Counted from the stretch's first letter, positions 1 through 10,149 are shown. The stretch: DNA of 64,000 bases from Uliginosibacterium gangwonense DSM 18521 (GCF_000373965.1 NZ_KB892835.1:526985-590984); one strand, 5' to 3'. The notes: generated by a model not told the origin, from the letters alone. Numbers and translations are program-made.

Positions 1-487
1 CCCCGCCAATGGCGTCTGTACCATAAATGGCAGATGCCCCATCTTTAAGAACTTCAACGCGCTCAATCAGATCTAGCGGGATTGAGTTCAGGTCAACTTC
101 GCCGCCGAAACCACTCACCGGAGTGTTGGACATGCGGCGGCCGTCTAGTAGAACAAGGGTGTATTGCGAGCCTAAACCACGCAGATTGGCGTAGGATGCG
201 CCACCTGTACTTGCACCCACAGCAGAGGAAGCAACATAGCTGGATTGGTTGGATGCCAAAGAGTTGACGATTTCCTGGGTGGTTGTCAGCCCTTGTTTGG
301 TAAATTCTTCTGTCTTATAGACTTCGACTTGTGTAGCCTGTTTGGTGGCCGCACGTTTGATGTTGGAACCGACAACTTCTACGCGCTCGAGCTGTGAAGC
401 GTTTTCTTCAGCATGTACGATCAAGGGTTGAGCGGCACAACCGATCATGGCAATTGCTATCGCAATGCGCTTTTTTGGGTAGTTCAT
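1..487 (-). CDS. TonB-dependent outer membrane receptor, N-terminal part (runs off window)
   Basis: The minus-strand frame opens at an ATG ending at 487, preceded by a GGGAG ribosome site about 9 nt upstream, and continues without a stop to base 1 (about 162 codons). Residues 1-26 form a signal peptide ([12 protein letters not shown]..., cleavage near VHA-EEN). A TonB-box/plug domain follows, with the family motifs [27 protein letters not shown], and [20 protein letters not shown], typical of the large carbohydrate-type receptors. It would import a ligand across the outer membrane using TonB energy. The neighbouring arabinose operon on the same strand makes an arabino-oligosaccharide ligand plausible, but that is inference. 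The beta-barrel is outside the window. Confidence 0.9.
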   Translation of the reverse strand, partial: MNYPKKRIAIAIAMIGCAAQPLIVHAEENASQLERVEVVGSNIKRAATKQATQVEVYKTEEFTKQGLTTTQEIVNSLASNQSSYVASSAVGASTGGASYANLRGLGSQYTLVLLDGRRMSNTPVSGFGGEVDLNSIPLDLIERVEVLKDGASAIYGTDAIGG

Positions 488-831
488 GACTATTTTTCTC
501 CCAATTATGAATATTCCGCAGCGGTAAAGCGGCGGTTCCCCGCGAGGCACTTTGTGGGTGCCGCGACTGAATCGGCTATTAAACAGGAGTTTTCGAGCCT
601 GCCTTCTATTCTTTATTACTACCCATATGCATCTTGGAAAAATGCTTTGTAAGCAATAAACAATATGCAGATCAGGAGTTGTGCCCCCGTTACATGTTGC
701 CAGTTTCGGTTTAGCAAAAGCTGTGCCAAATTGGGACTTGATGGCGATAGCCAGTCGTAGAGCGCCTTTGGGGATTTTTTTAAGACGCGTAAGGGCTTGT
801 TAAAAGGCGGCGGGAGGGAGGTTGTGGGAGT

Positions 832-852
832 CAAGCACTATGGTAGTGCTTG
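832..852. repeat. Perfect 9-bp inverted repeat, 3-nt spacer
   Basis: CAAGCACTA-tgg-TAGTGCTTG. No T-tract follows on either strand, so it is not an obvious terminator. It may be an operator or simply a stable stem in the long gap upstream of the TonB receptor. Confidence 0.5.
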
Positions 853-1304
853 GCCGCACTGCTTTTGCGCATGTTGATGGTGACGCGGGGATGGTGGGTG
901 ATAGAAGAAGAAGGTAGATGCTTATTGTAATGGCGTTATTCTTTTTTGCGGTAGTGACGAGGTTGCGGGGTGGTGCGTAAGTGAGTCGTGCTTTTCTGGG
1001 ATGCAATGCCAAATTTTTATTTAAATCATTTGGTTATGCGTTTGGCAGTGGTTGATTTGGTTGGTTTGATGGTAGGGTTGAAATTTATAAAGAATATGTC
1101 TATGGTCTGATTGTGGAAATTGCCCATGTATGTACTGGATAAATAGCCAGCTTGACTGGTGGGGTGCGTATTTGTACTGAATTTTTTTATGCTTGGTGGA
1201 GTTGGTACAGAAACCTACTGCATTGCATGAGTCGAAAGAGGGCAGGGGTGATGCACCTTGGTGGTGACAGGGGATTTGATAGATTGGGGCAAAAGACAGG
1301 TGGG

Positions 1305-1343
1305 GGCAAAATAATGGGCAGTACCTTGATCTGGTAGCTGCCC
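1305..1343 (-). terminator. Probable rho-independent terminator of the ara/ytf operon
   Basis: Read on the minus strand, GGGCAGCTACC / GGTACTGCCC pair (one bulged base) around a 7-nt loop, followed by ATTATTTTG. It lies 26 nt past the yjfF stop codon, the right place to end the arabinose operon transcript. Confidence 0.6.
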
Positions 1344-1368
1344 ACAAGTACAACGGCGGAGTGGAGAA

Positions 1369-2364
1369 TCAAGCAGTGGTGCTTTTGGCTTTGCGGCCCA
1401 GTCCGCTGCGTTCAATAATGCGTTGCAGCAGGCAGAAGAGGAAGAGCAGGAGGCCGATGGCAATCCGGGTCCACCAGGAACTCAGGCTGCCATCAAAGGC
1501 GATCAGCGATTGGATGACGCCCAGGATCAGTACGCCAATCAGGGTGCCGATCACGTTGCCTACCCCACCTGTGAGCAGGGTGCCACCAATCACGGCGGCT
1601 GCAATGGCATCCAGCTCCATCCCCAGGGCGTGCAGGCCATAGCCGGATAGCATGTAGAGCGTAACCAGAATCCCCCCCAGGGCGGAGCAGAAGCCGCTGA
1701 GTACATAGACCATGATTTTTGTACGGGCGACTGGAAGGCCCATGAGCAACGCGGAGCGTTCGTTGCCCCCGATGGCGTAGACCGTGCGCCCAAATTTGGT
1801 GTAATGGGCGATGAAGATGGCGATGGCCAGCGTGACCAGGGCGATGATGCCGCTCAGCGAGATAAAGGTCTCTTCCCCTAGGGCCAGGCGGTACTCGGAG
1901 AGAGCCGTGTAGGTAGGGTCGGTGATTGAGATCGAATCGATGCTGATTACATAGCACAGGCCGCGTGCCAGGAACATGCCCCCCAGGGTAACAATGAAGG
2001 CTTGCAGGCGGAAGACCTGGATGAGTACGCCGTGCAGCAGACCGAAGGCGCAGCCCATGAGCAGCACTAGGGGGAGAATTACCCAGATGCTCCAGTGGTG
2101 GTGTTGCACAAGCGAGGCCGAGACCATGGTGGTGAGGGCCACGATGGAGCCGACCGAGAGGTCGATACCGCCGGAGATGATCACGAAGGTCATGCCGATG
2201 GCAACGACCAACAGGAAGCCATTGTCGATGAGCAGGTTGAGGAAGACCTGCGGTGAAAGGAAGGCGTCATAAGAGATCGCCCCAAAGCCGAACAAGGCCA
2301 CAAACAGCGTGGTGGTAATGATCAGGGGCAGGGTACGGGGGTTGAGGTGACGCGTGAGGCTCAT
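1369..2364 (-). CDS. yjfF: Sugar ABC transporter permease, YjfF type
   Basis: Inner-membrane permease (331 aa) of the ribose/galactofuranose-type importer family. It is strongly like E. coli YjfF, with the family signatures VAIGMTFVIISGGIDLSVGS (about residues 55-74), LQAFIVTLGGMFLARGLCYV and GMELDAIAAAVIGGTLLTGG (the loop that contacts the ATPase). About eight to ten hydrophobic segments are visible. It overlaps the ytfT stop by 4 nt (ATGA), so the two permeases are translationally coupled and probably form a heterodimer. Being last in an operon led by araBDA, the likely cargo is L-arabinose (pyranose or furanose form) rather than galactofuranose; this is inferred from context. Confidence 0.9.
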   Translation of the reverse strand: MSLTRHLNPRTLPLIITTTLFVALFGFGAISYDAFLSPQVFLNLLIDNGFLLVVAIGMTFVIISGGIDLSVGSIVALTTMVSASLVQHHHWSIWVILPLVLLMGCAFGLLHGVLIQVFRLQAFIVTLGGMFLARGLCYVISIDSISITDPTYTALSEYRLALGEETFISLSGIIALVTLAIAIFIAHYTKFGRTVYAIGGNERSALLMGLPVARTKIMVYVLSGFCSALGGILVTLYMLSGYGLHALGMELDAIAAAVIGGTLLTGGVGNVIGTLIGVLILGVIQSLIAFDGSLSSWWTRIAIGLLLFLFCLLQRIIERSGLGRKAKSTTA

Positions 2365-3401
2365 GACTTCTCCCCGATACGTGCGGTGTGGGTGAACAGC
2401 ATGCTGCGTAACCTTTCAGACTGGATCAGGCAGACGGTGAAGACGACCAGTGCCTTGACGACAAGGTTGATTTCCGGCGGCACGCCCAGCGAGTAGATGG
2501 CGTAGGTCAGCGTCTGGATGATGAGTGCGCCGATCAGGGTGCCGATCAGGCTGAAGCGCCCACCATCAAGCGAGGTGCCTCCAAGCGCGACGGCGAGGAT
2601 GGCGTCCAGCTCCATCGCCAGCCCGGCGTTGTTGCCATCCGCACTCTTGACGTTGGAGGTGATGATCAACCCGGCAATCCCTGCGGTCACACCGCAGAAG
2701 CCATACACCCACAGCACCAGGGCGCGGGCGCTGATGCCGGAGAAGCGCGCTGCCGTGGGGTTCAGGCCGACGGCTTGGATGAACAGGCCCAGGGCGGTGC
2801 GTTGCGTGAGGTAGAGCAGGATTAGCAGCACCGCCGCGACGATGTAGAGCGCGAAGGGGATGCCGAAGAGGAAGCCGTTACCGATGAAGAAGAAGGGCTC
2901 GTAGTAGATGGTGACGATCTGCCCCTCTGTGACCAACTGCGCCACGCCACGGCCCGCCACCATGAGGATCAAGGTGGCGATGATGGGCTGCATGCCTGCA
3001 CCGGCTACTAGGGCGCCGTTCCACAAGCCGCACAGCAAGGCAACTGCGAGGGCTGCGATGATTGCCAGTGGCATAGGGAAGTTGGCGACGTAGGACTGCA
3101 CCCCGTCCTTGATGACCAGGGTGCCCCCGATCATCACCGCGACGACGGCCCCAGCGATGGCGACGGTGGCGCCGACCGATACGTCAATCCCCCGGGTGGC
3201 AATGACCAGGGTCATCCCCATGGCTACCAGCATCAAGGGAGCGGCACGGTTGAGAATGTCAATGACGCTGCCATATAGCGCGCCATTGCGTACTTCAAGG
3301 GCGAAGAAGTTGTGATTGAAGAAGACATTGACCGCACACAACAGCGCCAAGGTGACGCATGGCCAGAACAGGCGGTGACGGACGATACTGGTGACGCTCA
3401 T
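2361..3401 (-). CDS. ytfT: Sugar ABC transporter permease, YtfT type
   Basis: Second permease (346 aa) of the importer. Motifs matching E. coli YtfT include GSVIDILNRAAPLMLVAMGM and TLVIATRGIDVSVGATVAIA in the N-terminal third and AMELDAILAVALGGTSLDGG near residue 265. Hydrophobic segments span the whole length. The start ATG overlaps the end of ytfR by 4 nt, and its own end overlaps yjfF by 4 nt, so the three genes form a tightly coupled unit. One family difference: the usual ATGGIDLSVGA reads ATRGIDVSVGA here. Confidence 0.9.
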   Translation of the reverse strand: MSVTSIVRHRLFWPCVTLALLCAVNVFFNHNFFALEVRNGALYGSVIDILNRAAPLMLVAMGMTLVIATRGIDVSVGATVAIAGAVVAVMIGGTLVIKDGVQSYVANFPMPLAIIAALAVALLCGLWNGALVAGAGMQPIIATLILMVAGRGVAQLVTEGQIVTIYYEPFFFIGNGFLFGIPFALYIVAAVLLILLYLTQRTALGLFIQAVGLNPTAARFSGISARALVLWVYGFCGVTAGIAGLIITSNVKSADGNNAGLAMELDAILAVALGGTSLDGGRFSLIGTLIGALIIQTLTYAIYSLGVPPEINLVVKALVVFTVCLIQSERLRSMLFTHTARIGEKS

Positions 3402-4915
3402 GACTCACCCCCGGCAATCATACGGAATATACTTTGTTCATCGGCGCTTGCTCCATCCAGTTCGCCGATCTTCTGGCGGTCGCGCAGCACAGCGATGCGG
3501 TCGCTGACGCGCAATACTTCTGACATCTCGGAGGAAATGAACAGAATCGCCAGCCCCTTGCGGCACTGGGTCTTGACCAGATCCATGATTTCGAGCTTGG
3601 CCGCAACGTCGATCCCGCGCGTGGGCTCGTCCAGAATCAGCATTTTCGGTTCGGTCGCCAGCCAGCGTGCAAGCAGCGCCTTTTGCTGATTACCTCCAGA
3701 GAGTTGGCCGATGGGTTTCTCTACGTCCGATGTTTTGATGCCTAGCTGTTTGACATATTCTTCGGCGATCTGGGTCTGTTTGCGCAGGGGCAGGAAGCGG
3801 AAAATGCCGCGATGCGCCTGCAGCGCCAGGATGATGTTCTCCCGGATTGAGAGTTCGGCAACGATGCCCTCGGTCTTCCTGTCCTCGGGGCAGAAGGCGA
3901 GACCCTGACGAATGGCCTTGCGCGGCGAGTTCAGACTGACCGGGACACCGTTGATCTTTGCGCTGCCTGAATCTGCGTGGTCGATGCCAAAGAGCAGGCG
4001 GGCGGTTTCAGTGCGGCCTGAACCCAGCAAGCCACCCAGGCCCAATACTTGGCCGGCATGGACATCCAGATCAAGCGGGCGGAGCGTGCCTGCACGCCCA
4101 AGGTTGCGGGCCGCCAGGAATGGCTCCCCGGCGCTGGCTTTGGCTTCACCACTTTCAGTCTGGCGGGCAAAGGAGGATTCGTCGATCTCGCGGCCCACCA
4201 TCTTGTTGATGAGCTGGATGCGTGGCAGATCTGCTGCGAGGTACTCGCCTTCCAGTTCGCCATTGCGCAGCACTGTGATGCGATCCGAGATGGCGTAGGT
4301 CTGGTCGAGAAAATGGGTCACGAACAAAATCGCTATGCCTTTGGCTTTGAGCTTGCGTAGGGCATCGAAGAGGCGTTCGACTTCGTCTTCGTCCAGGCTG
4401 GAGGTGGGCTCGTCCAAAATCAGGACTTGCGCTTCCGTGCCCAGGGCGCGGGCAATTGCCACCATTTGTTGAATGGCAACGGGATAACTTGAGAGGGGCA
4501 GGCTGACATCGATATCGATATTCAGTGCTGCCAGCGCGGTACGCGCTTTGGCATTCATCGTCTTCCAGTCGATCCGCCCGAAGCGGAAAGGGAAGCGGCC
4601 AATGAAGATGTTTTCTGCCACCGATAGGTTCGAGCAGAGATTGACTTCCTGGTAGACCGTGCTGATGCCCAGTTCCTGCGCTTCCAGCACAGACGTGACG
4701 CGAATGGCCTTGCCAGCGAGGGTAATGTCGCCTGAATCAGCGTTTTCTACCCCGGTGAGAACCTTGATCAGTGTGGATTTACCTGCCCCGTTCTGCCCCA
4801 TCAGGGCGTGTACTTCGCCGGGGAACAGACGCAGACTGACGTCCTTGAGCGCCACCACGCCCGGAAAACGCTTGTGGATGCCCTGCATTTGCAGGATTGC
4901 TTGCTGCTCAGTCAT
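3398..4915 (-). CDS. ytfR: Sugar ABC transporter ATP-binding protein, YtfR type (two ATPase domains)
   Basis: 505 aa with two tandem nucleotide-binding domains, usual for ribose/arabinose-class importers. The first has Walker A GQNGAGKST (about residue 40) and Walker B VLILDEPTSSLDE near 165. The second begins near residue 270, has a degenerate Walker A (GGLLGSGRTE), signature LSGGNQQKALLARWL and Walker B MLILDEPTRGID. This asymmetry, one canonical and one degenerate ATP site, is a family trait. It energises uptake through YtfT/YjfF. It follows ytfQ after a 159-nt gap containing a strong hairpin. Confidence 0.93.
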   Translation of the reverse strand: MTEQQAILQMQGIHKRFPGVVALKDVSLRLFPGEVHALMGQNGAGKSTLIKVLTGVENADSGDITLAGKAIRVTSVLEAQELGISTVYQEVNLCSNLSVAENIFIGRFPFRFGRIDWKTMNAKARTALAALNIDIDVSLPLSSYPVAIQQMVAIARALGTEAQVLILDEPTSSLDEDEVERLFDALRKLKAKGIAILFVTHFLDQTYAISDRITVLRNGELEGEYLAADLPRIQLINKMVGREIDESSFARQTESGEAKASAGEPFLAARNLGRAGTLRPLDLDVHAGQVLGLGGLLGSGRTETARLLFGIDHADSGSAKINGVPVSLNSPRKAIRQGLAFCPEDRKTEGIVAELSIRENIILALQAHRGIFRFLPLRKQTQIAEEYVKQLGIKTSDVEKPIGQLSGGNQQKALLARWLATEPKMLILDEPTRGIDVAAKLEIMDLVKTQCRKGLAILFISSEMSEVLRVSDRIAVLRDRQKIGELDGASADEQSIFRMIAGGES

Positions 4916-5001
4916 GACTACTCCGCGATCAAACCTGTGCGCCGCCTCCTGCCGGAGTGCAGCATATGACTACAGAAATGCGTGCGGCATGATGGGTGGC
5001 C

Positions 5002-5033
5002 GCTGCGATACTGCCAGCAGGCAGCATCGCAGC
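5002..5033 (-). repeat. Strong intercistronic hairpin after ytfQ
   Basis: A 14-bp stem (5002-5015 with 5020-5033, one G-U pair in the RNA of the minus strand) closed by a 4-nt loop. It sits between the binding-protein gene and the ATPase gene. No T-run follows, so it is more likely a 3' stabilising or partial-stop element that lets the binding protein be made in excess, as in many binding-protein-dependent operons (inference). Confidence 0.6.
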
Positions 5034-5074
5034 AGGTCGTGATCAGGCCGCTATGCAGCTAGATACGTCGGAGA

Positions 5075-6037
5075 TCAGTACTTGCGGTTCGGGAATTCCT
5101 TGGCGGCGGTTTCCATCGGGAAAATGCCTTCCTTGGTATTGATCCGCTTGGGCAGTTGCTTGCCAGCCTTGACTTGCTTGACGATGTCCATCAATTGCGG
5201 CCCGAGTTGCGGGTTGCATTCAACGGTTACGTTCAGCTTGCCAGCCATCATGGCTTCGAAAGCACCCTTCACCGCGTCAACCGATACGATGATGATGTCC
5301 TTGCCCGGCTTCTTGCCAGCGGCTTCAATGGCCTGGATGGCGCCAATGGCCATGTCATCGTTGTGAGCGAACAGCACGTTGATGTTCGGGTCTGCCTTCA
5401 GGAAGGCTTCCATGACTTCCTTACCCTTGGCGCGGGTAAAGTCACCTGTTTGCGAACGGGTGACCTTGAACTTGGGATTGGCCTTGATGACTTCCATGAA
5501 GCCCTTTTGACGCTCAATGGCCGGAGCGGAACCCACCGTGCCTTGCAATTCGACGATATTCACATCGCCTTGTGCCTTGTAGTTGTCCAGCAGCCATTGC
5601 CCAGCCTTGCGGCCTTCTTCGGTGAAGTCCGAACCAATCATGGTGACATACAGCGAGTCATCCTTGGTTTCGATGCTGCGGTCGGTCAGGATCACGGGAA
5701 TCTTGGCGGCCTTGGCTTCTTTCAACACGGTATCCCAGCCGGTGGTCACCACAGGCGCGAAGCCGATGACATCTACCTTTTGGGCGATAAAGCTGCGGAT
5801 GGCCTTGATCTGGTTTTCCTGCTTTTGCTGTGCGTCGGAGAACTTCAATTCAATGCCTGCAGCCTTGGCAGCCTCCTTGATGGAAGTGGTGTTGGCTGTA
5901 CGCCATTCACTCTCGGCACCTACTTGGGCAAAGCCCAGGGTGAGCTTCTTTTCTGCGGCAAATGATGGCATTGCAACAGCGCTTGCAATCAGACCGATGA
6001 CGACTGCGGACAGCAGGTTTCTTCTGGATTTCAGCAT
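5075..6037 (-). CDS. ytfQ: Periplasmic sugar-binding protein, YtfQ type
   Basis: 320 aa from the ATG at 6037, chosen because GGAGGAG lies just upstream and a signal peptide (MLKSRRNLLSAVVIGLIASA..., cleavage near SFA-AEK) starts there; the open frame extends 40 codons further up without a ribosome site. The mature protein is a two-lobed Peripla_BP_4 fold: KLTLGFAQVGAESEWRTANT at the N terminus, QQKQENQIKAIRSFIAQKVD, FAHNDDMAIGAIQAIEAAGK and VECNPQLGPQL follow the YtfQ/galactofuranose-binding pattern. It would capture the sugar in the periplasm and deliver it to YtfT/YjfF. Placement after araA suggests L-arabinose as ligand. Confidence 0.92.
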   Translation of the reverse strand: MLKSRRNLLSAVVIGLIASAVAMPSFAAEKKLTLGFAQVGAESEWRTANTTSIKEAAKAAGIELKFSDAQQKQENQIKAIRSFIAQKVDVIGFAPVVTTGWDTVLKEAKAAKIPVILTDRSIETKDDSLYVTMIGSDFTEEGRKAGQWLLDNYKAQGDVNIVELQGTVGSAPAIERQKGFMEVIKANPKFKVTRSQTGDFTRAKGKEVMEAFLKADPNINVLFAHNDDMAIGAIQAIEAAGKKPGKDIIIVSVDAVKGAFEAMMAGKLNVTVECNPQLGPQLMDIVKQVKAGKQLPKRINTKEGIFPMETAAKEFPNRKY

Positions 6038-6256
6038 GCTATGACTCCTCCGTGTTGACGAACATTGACCAAGGGATTGGTCGTCTTTCCAAGCACATCC
6101 GTAGGACTGCCTGTTTGTTTCTGTCAATCTGCTACTGCGTTGATGCGCATGACGCAAACAGCCGCATTCCTTTGGTATGTGTACAGCGTTTTATTATTGT
6201 GTTCAGCCAAGCCTGCATCGGCCGGGGAGCATGCTGATGCAGGCCTTTTGAGACGA
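6038..6256 (-). promoter_or_regulatory. araA-ytfQ spacer with hairpin and candidate secondary promoter
   Basis: 219 nt separate araA from ytfQ. Just after the araA stop is a hairpin GCCTGCATC/GATGCAGGC (6211-6244) with no clear T-run. On the minus strand a perfect -35 hexamer TTGACA lies at 6127-6122, about 18 nt before a poor -10 (TACGGA), a pattern expected of an activator-dependent promoter. A perfect repeat GACCAA-ggga-TTGGTC (6067-6082) lies close to the ytfQ ribosome site. So the importer genes may have their own promoter as well as read-through from araBDA. Confidence 0.35.
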
Positions 6257-7762
6257 TTAGCTCCGCTTGTGCAGGGCAAAGAAGACTTCGTTCCAGTTGA
6301 TTTCGTTCTTGAACGACGGGATATCGGTCTTCTCGTTGATAAGCAGATATTCTATGCCAAACATCTCGGCAAAGGTGCGCAAATCTTCTGCTGTAACAGC
6401 CTGGGAGTAAACCGTGTGGTGGGCTCCGCCTGCAAGAATCCAGGCTTCTGCCGCCGTATTCAGGTCAGGTAGCGCTTTCCATACTGCACGGGCGACCGGC
6501 AGCTTGGGCAACTCGTGTGGTTGCTGCACCACGTTGACTTCGTTGACGATCAAACGGAAACGGTTGCCCATGTCGATCAGGCTGGCGTTCAGGGCGCGCC
6601 CCGGGCGGGCTGCAAACAGCAGGCGGGCCGGGTCGTCCTTCTTGCCAATCGACAGGGGTTGCACATCCAGTACCGGGCGATCCTGGGCAATCGAGGGGCA
6701 TACTTCCAGCATATGCGCACCAATCACCAGATTATTGCCTGGGGTGAAGTCGTAGGTGTAGTCCTCCATGAAGGAAGTACCGCCATCCAGCCCGGCGCCC
6801 ATCACCTTGATGGTGCGCAGCAGGGCGGCTGTCTTCCAGTCGCCTTCAGCGCCAAAACCATAGCCTTGTTGCATGAGGCGCTGCACGGCCAGCCCCGGCA
6901 GTTGCTTCAGACCGTAGAGGTTTTCAAATGTGGTGGTAAAGGCCTTGAATCCGCCTTTGTCCAGGAACTGCTTGATGCCCAGTTCGATGCGGGCGGAGTC
7001 CAGCAGTTGCTGGCGCTTTTCGCCGCCCTTTTTGACACGGTCTGTCAGACTGTAGGTGGCTTCATATTCTTCAACCAGCGCAGCAATATCGGCGTCCGTC
7101 ACCGCGTCGACAACCTTGGTCAGGTCTCCCAGGGCATAGCCATTGACCGAATATCCAAAGCGGATCTGTGCCTCAACCTTGTCGCCTTCGGTCACGGCCA
7201 CTTCACGCATGTTGTCGCCAATACGGGCAACCTTCAGGTGGTGGCTTTCATAGACGGCTGCGGCGACGCGCATCCAGCGGCCGATTTTGGCTTGTGCTGC
7301 ACGATCCTGCCAGTGGCCCACCACCACGCTGTATTGCTTGCGCAGACGTGCGCCGATGAAGCCATATTCCCGGCCACCGTGAGCGGTCTGGTTCAGGTTC
7401 ATGAAATCCATGTCCATGCTGTCCCAGGGGATCGTGGCATTGAACTGGGTATGGAACTGCATGAAGGGTTTGCCCAGCACAGACAGGCCGGCAATCCACA
7501 TTTTCGCGGGCGAGAAGGTGTGCATCCAGGTCACCAGACCCACACAGTGCTCGGTATTGTTGGCCTCACGGCAGAGCGCCAGGATTTCGTCTGGGGTCTT
7601 GACGGTGGGCTTGAGTACCAGCTTGATCGGCAGGCCTGCCTCGGCGTTGAGGGCGGCGACTACCTTTGTGGCGTTGTCGGAGACTTCCTGCAAGGTCTTG
7701 GGGCCATACAGATGTTGGCTGCCGACAACGAACCAGACTTCGAGTTGCTTGAACATTTCCAT
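6257..7762 (-). CDS. araA: L-arabinose isomerase
   Basis: Converts L-arabinose to L-ribulose in the cytoplasm, first step of the araBAD pathway. 501 aa from the ATG at 7762 (E. coli enzyme: 500 aa); the frame extends 16 codons upstream into the araD end, so that start is less likely. An alternative ATG two codons inside (7756) is possible. Nearly family-perfect segments: [14 protein letters not shown] at the N terminus, [40 protein letters not shown] and [11 protein letters not shown], which include the Mn-binding Glu/His residues. It follows araD by 16 nt in the order araB-araD-araA, unlike the E. coli B-A-D order. Confidence 0.97.
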   Translation of the reverse strand: MEMFKQLEVWFVVGSQHLYGPKTLQEVSDNATKVVAALNAEAGLPIKLVLKPTVKTPDEILALCREANNTEHCVGLVTWMHTFSPAKMWIAGLSVLGKPFMQFHTQFNATIPWDSMDMDFMNLNQTAHGGREYGFIGARLRKQYSVVVGHWQDRAAQAKIGRWMRVAAAVYESHHLKVARIGDNMREVAVTEGDKVEAQIRFGYSVNGYALGDLTKVVDAVTDADIAALVEEYEATYSLTDRVKKGGEKRQQLLDSARIELGIKQFLDKGGFKAFTTTFENLYGLKQLPGLAVQRLMQQGYGFGAEGDWKTAALLRTIKVMGAGLDGGTSFMEDYTYDFTPGNNLVIGAHMLEVCPSIAQDRPVLDVQPLSIGKKDDPARLLFAARPGRALNASLIDMGNRFRLIVNEVNVVQQPHELPKLPVARAVWKALPDLNTAAEAWILAGGAHHTVYSQAVTAEDLRTFAEMFGIEYLLINEKTDIPSFKNEINWNEVFFALHKRS

Positions 7763-7778
7763 GATATGGGAGACTCCG

Positions 7779-8474
7779 TTATTTTTGCCCGTAGTAGGCG
7801 TTGGCACCATGCTTGCGCAAGTAGTGCTTGTCGAGCAGGTATTCTGCGATTGGGTCTTGCGAGGGGTTGAGGATGACGGTCATCCACGCCATGCGTGCAA
7901 CCTCTTCCAGTACAACGGCATTGTGGACCGCGTCATCCGGGGTTTTGCCCCAGGCAAAAGGCGCATGCTCACGCACCAGCACCCCAGGCATGGCCAGAGG
8001 CTCGTGTTCGCCAATGGTTTCGATGATGACCCGACCGGTATTCAACTCATACTCATGCGCGACTTCTTCGTGGCTCAAAGACCGGGTGCAGGGGATGGGG
8101 CCGTAGAAATAGTCCGCATGGGTGGTGCCGAAGGCGGGAATTTCCCGCCCGGCCTGGGCCCAGGTTGTTGCGTGGGTCGAGTGGGTATGGACGATTCCGC
8201 CAAGATCCGGCAATGCTTTGTACAGTGCCAGGTGGGTTGGCGTATCAGATGAAGGGCGCAGACTGCCTTCGACCTGCGTACCTTCCAGGTCAAGCACGAC
8301 GATGTCATCGGCTTTCATGCGCTCGTAGCTCACGCCACTGGGCTTGATGGCGACAAGTCCTCGGCTGCGGTCAATGCCGCTGACATTGCCCCAGGTGAAT
8401 GTGACCAGTCCGTGGCGTGGCAAGGCCAGATTCGCTTCCAAAACCGCTTCACGTAAAGCTTGAATGGTGCTCAT
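7779..8474 (-). CDS. araD: L-ribulose-5-phosphate 4-epimerase
   Basis: Class II aldolase-fold zinc enzyme converting L-ribulose 5-phosphate to D-xylulose 5-phosphate, the link to the pentose phosphate pathway. From the ATG at 8474 it is 231 aa, exactly the E. coli length; the open frame runs 28 codons further into araB but the start lies 1 nt after the araB stop with GGAGAAG just before it. Visible motifs: [20 protein letters not shown], the zinc ligands in [18 protein letters not shown], and [14 protein letters not shown] second class II aldolase at 14580 is more distant and should not be confused with it. Confidence 0.96.
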   Translation of the reverse strand: MSTIQALREAVLEANLALPRHGLVTFTWGNVSGIDRSRGLVAIKPSGVSYERMKADDIVVLDLEGTQVEGSLRPSSDTPTHLALYKALPDLGGIVHTHSTHATTWAQAGREIPAFGTTHADYFYGPIPCTRSLSHEEVAHEYELNTGRVIIETIGEHEPLAMPGVLVREHAPFAWGKTPDDAVHNAVVLEEVARMAWMTVILNPSQDPIAEYLLDKHYLRKHGANAYYGQK

Positions 8475-8475
8475 T

Positions 8476-10149
8476 TCACTTCTCCACTGCCGCGTACATG
8501 GGTTCAGCCTGCTCGGCCCAATGCAGGTAGCGCTGGTAGATGGGCTCGAAGGCTGCAACGGCTTCGGGCTTGGGGGTGTAGGTACGTTCGATGGGGCTGG
8601 CCATGGTCACCTGTGCATCGGCCACATTGCCAAAACGCCCGGCGGCTACGGCGGCGAAGATTGCCGCGCCCAGCGCACAGCATTGGTCGGAACCCACCAC
8701 CGCGATGGGCCTGTTCATGATGTCGGCACAGGCCTGCATGATGACAGGTGATTTGCGTGCAATGCCGCCCATGGCGAGCACCCCTTCAACCGGCACTTGC
8801 TGGTTGATGAAGCATTCCATGATGGCGCGGGCGCCAAAAGCCGTGGAGGCAATAAAGCCACCAAACAGGCTGGGCGCATCGCTGCCCAGATTCAGATCGG
8901 TGATCACGCCTTGCAGACGCTGATTGGCGTAAGGGGTGCGGCGACCATTGAACCAGTCCAGCACCACAGGCAGATGTTCGTAGCTGATGGAAGCGGCCCA
9001 TTGTTCGGTCAAGGCGGGCAGGAGCTTGCCTTCCACTTCGCGCAGTTCGGCGGCGATGGCAGGCTTTTGCTGTGCTGCGAGTTGCAACGACCAGCCCAGC
9101 AGTCTGCCAAACCATGCATACATATCGCCAAAAGCGGATTGCCCTGCCTCCAGGCCAATCTTGCCCGGCACCACACTGCCGTCCACCTGACCACAGATAC
9201 CTTCAATGGCACGCTCACCAATGGTGGCATATTCCGCGACCAGGATGTCACAGGTGGAGGTGCCGATCACCTTGACCAAGGTGTTCGGGCTGGCGCCGCC
9301 GCCTACTGCACCCATATGACAATCGAAAGCGCCGCCACTGACTACGACGTGCTCGGGCAGATCCAGACGCTTGGCCCATTCCGGGGTGATTTTCCCGACA
9401 GGCAGGTCTGCCGTCCAGGTGTCTTTGAACAAGGGGTAGGGCAGGGATTCGACCAGAACCGGGTCCAGCGCAGCCAGGAATTCACGTGGTGGCAAACCGC
9501 CCCATTCTGGGTGCCACAGTGCCTTGTGGCCTGCCGAGCAACGCCCACGGCGGATGTTTTCCGGGCGAGTGGTACCGGAGAGTAGCGCAGGTACCCAGTC
9601 ACACAGCTCGATCCAGTTGGAGGCCGCTTTGCGGACCGCTAGATCGGCACGTGAGACATGCAGGATCTTGGCCCACCACCACTCGGAAGAATATACGCCC
9701 CCTGCATAACGGATGTAGTCAGGGAAGCGGCCACTGCGGCACAGCGCATTGATCTGCTCTGCTTCTTCGATGGCGGTGTGGTCTTTCCACAGCACGAACA
9801 TCGCATTCGGGTTATCCGCAAACTCGGGGCGAAGCGCGAGAATCTGGCCGTCTGCATCAATGGGGGCAGGCGTTGAGCCGGTGGAGTCCACCCCGATGCC
9901 CACGATGGATTCGCGTTGCGATGCGCCCAACTGACGCACCACTTCGCGTACCACTGTTTCGGTGCACTCGATGTAATCTAAGGGGTGATGGCGGAACTGG
10001 TTGTCCTTGGGCTGACAATATTGTCCAGCTTGCCAACGTGGGTAGTAGGCTACATGGGTAGCCAATTCGGTGCCGTCCTTGCAACGTACTGCCAGCGCCC
10101 GTACCGAGTCGCTGCCATAGTCGAGTCCGATGACGATTTCTTCGGCCAC
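8476..10149 (-). CDS. araB: L-ribulokinase
   Basis: Phosphorylates L-ribulose to L-ribulose 5-phosphate with ATP. 557 aa (E. coli 566). FGGY kinase fold: [16 protein letters not shown] at residues 5-20, NNQFRHHP-like [26 protein letters not shown] near 90, and a C-terminal nucleotide-binding lobe with [20 protein letters not shown]. The start is GTG, preceded by AGGAGG at 8 nt spacing. It is the first gene of the minus-strand arabinose operon and diverges from araC across a 437-nt regulatory gap. Confidence 0.97.
   Translation of the reverse strand: MAEEIVIGLDYGSDSVRALAVRCKDGTELATHVAYYPRWQAGQYCQPKDNQFRHHPLDYIECTETVVREVVRQLGASQRESIVGIGVDSTGSTPAPIDADGQILALRPEFADNPNAMFVLWKDHTAIEEAEQINALCRSGRFPDYIRYAGGVYSSEWWWAKILHVSRADLAVRKAASNWIELCDWVPALLSGTTRPENIRRGRCSAGHKALWHPEWGGLPPREFLAALDPVLVESLPYPLFKDTWTADLPVGKITPEWAKRLDLPEHVVVSGGAFDCHMGAVGGGASPNTLVKVIGTSTCDILVAEYATIGERAIEGICGQVDGSVVPGKIGLEAGQSAFGDMYAWFGRLLGWSLQLAAQQKPAIAAELREVEGKLLPALTEQWAASISYEHLPVVLDWFNGRRTPYANQRLQGVITDLNLGSDAPSLFGGFIASTAFGARAIMECFINQQVPVEGVLAMGGIARKSPVIMQACADIMNRPIAVVGSDQCCALGAAIFAAVAAGRFGNVADAQVTMASPIERTYTPKPEAVAAFEPIYQRYLHWAEQAEPMYAAVEK

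Larger units (their letters stand above)
488..1368. other. Gene-poor intergenic stretch, 881 bases
   Basis: No convincing coding region: the short open frames here lack ribosome sites and protein-like composition. The sequence is visibly more AT-rich and runs of T/G are common. It should hold the promoter of the TonB receptor (transcribed leftwards from 487) and the 3' end of the arabinose operon transcript. A perfect palindrome (832-852) and a terminator-like hairpin (1305-1343) are listed separately; I see nothing else. Confidence 0.6.

Noticed and set aside
488-1368. Several 60-110-codon frames in the left intergenic gap
   Set aside because: No ribosome sites, no family resemblance, and low-complexity His/Pro/Thr-rich translations.
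6515-7870. 451-codon plus-strand frame over araA
   Set aside because: Shadow of araA, which matches the isomerase family end to end.
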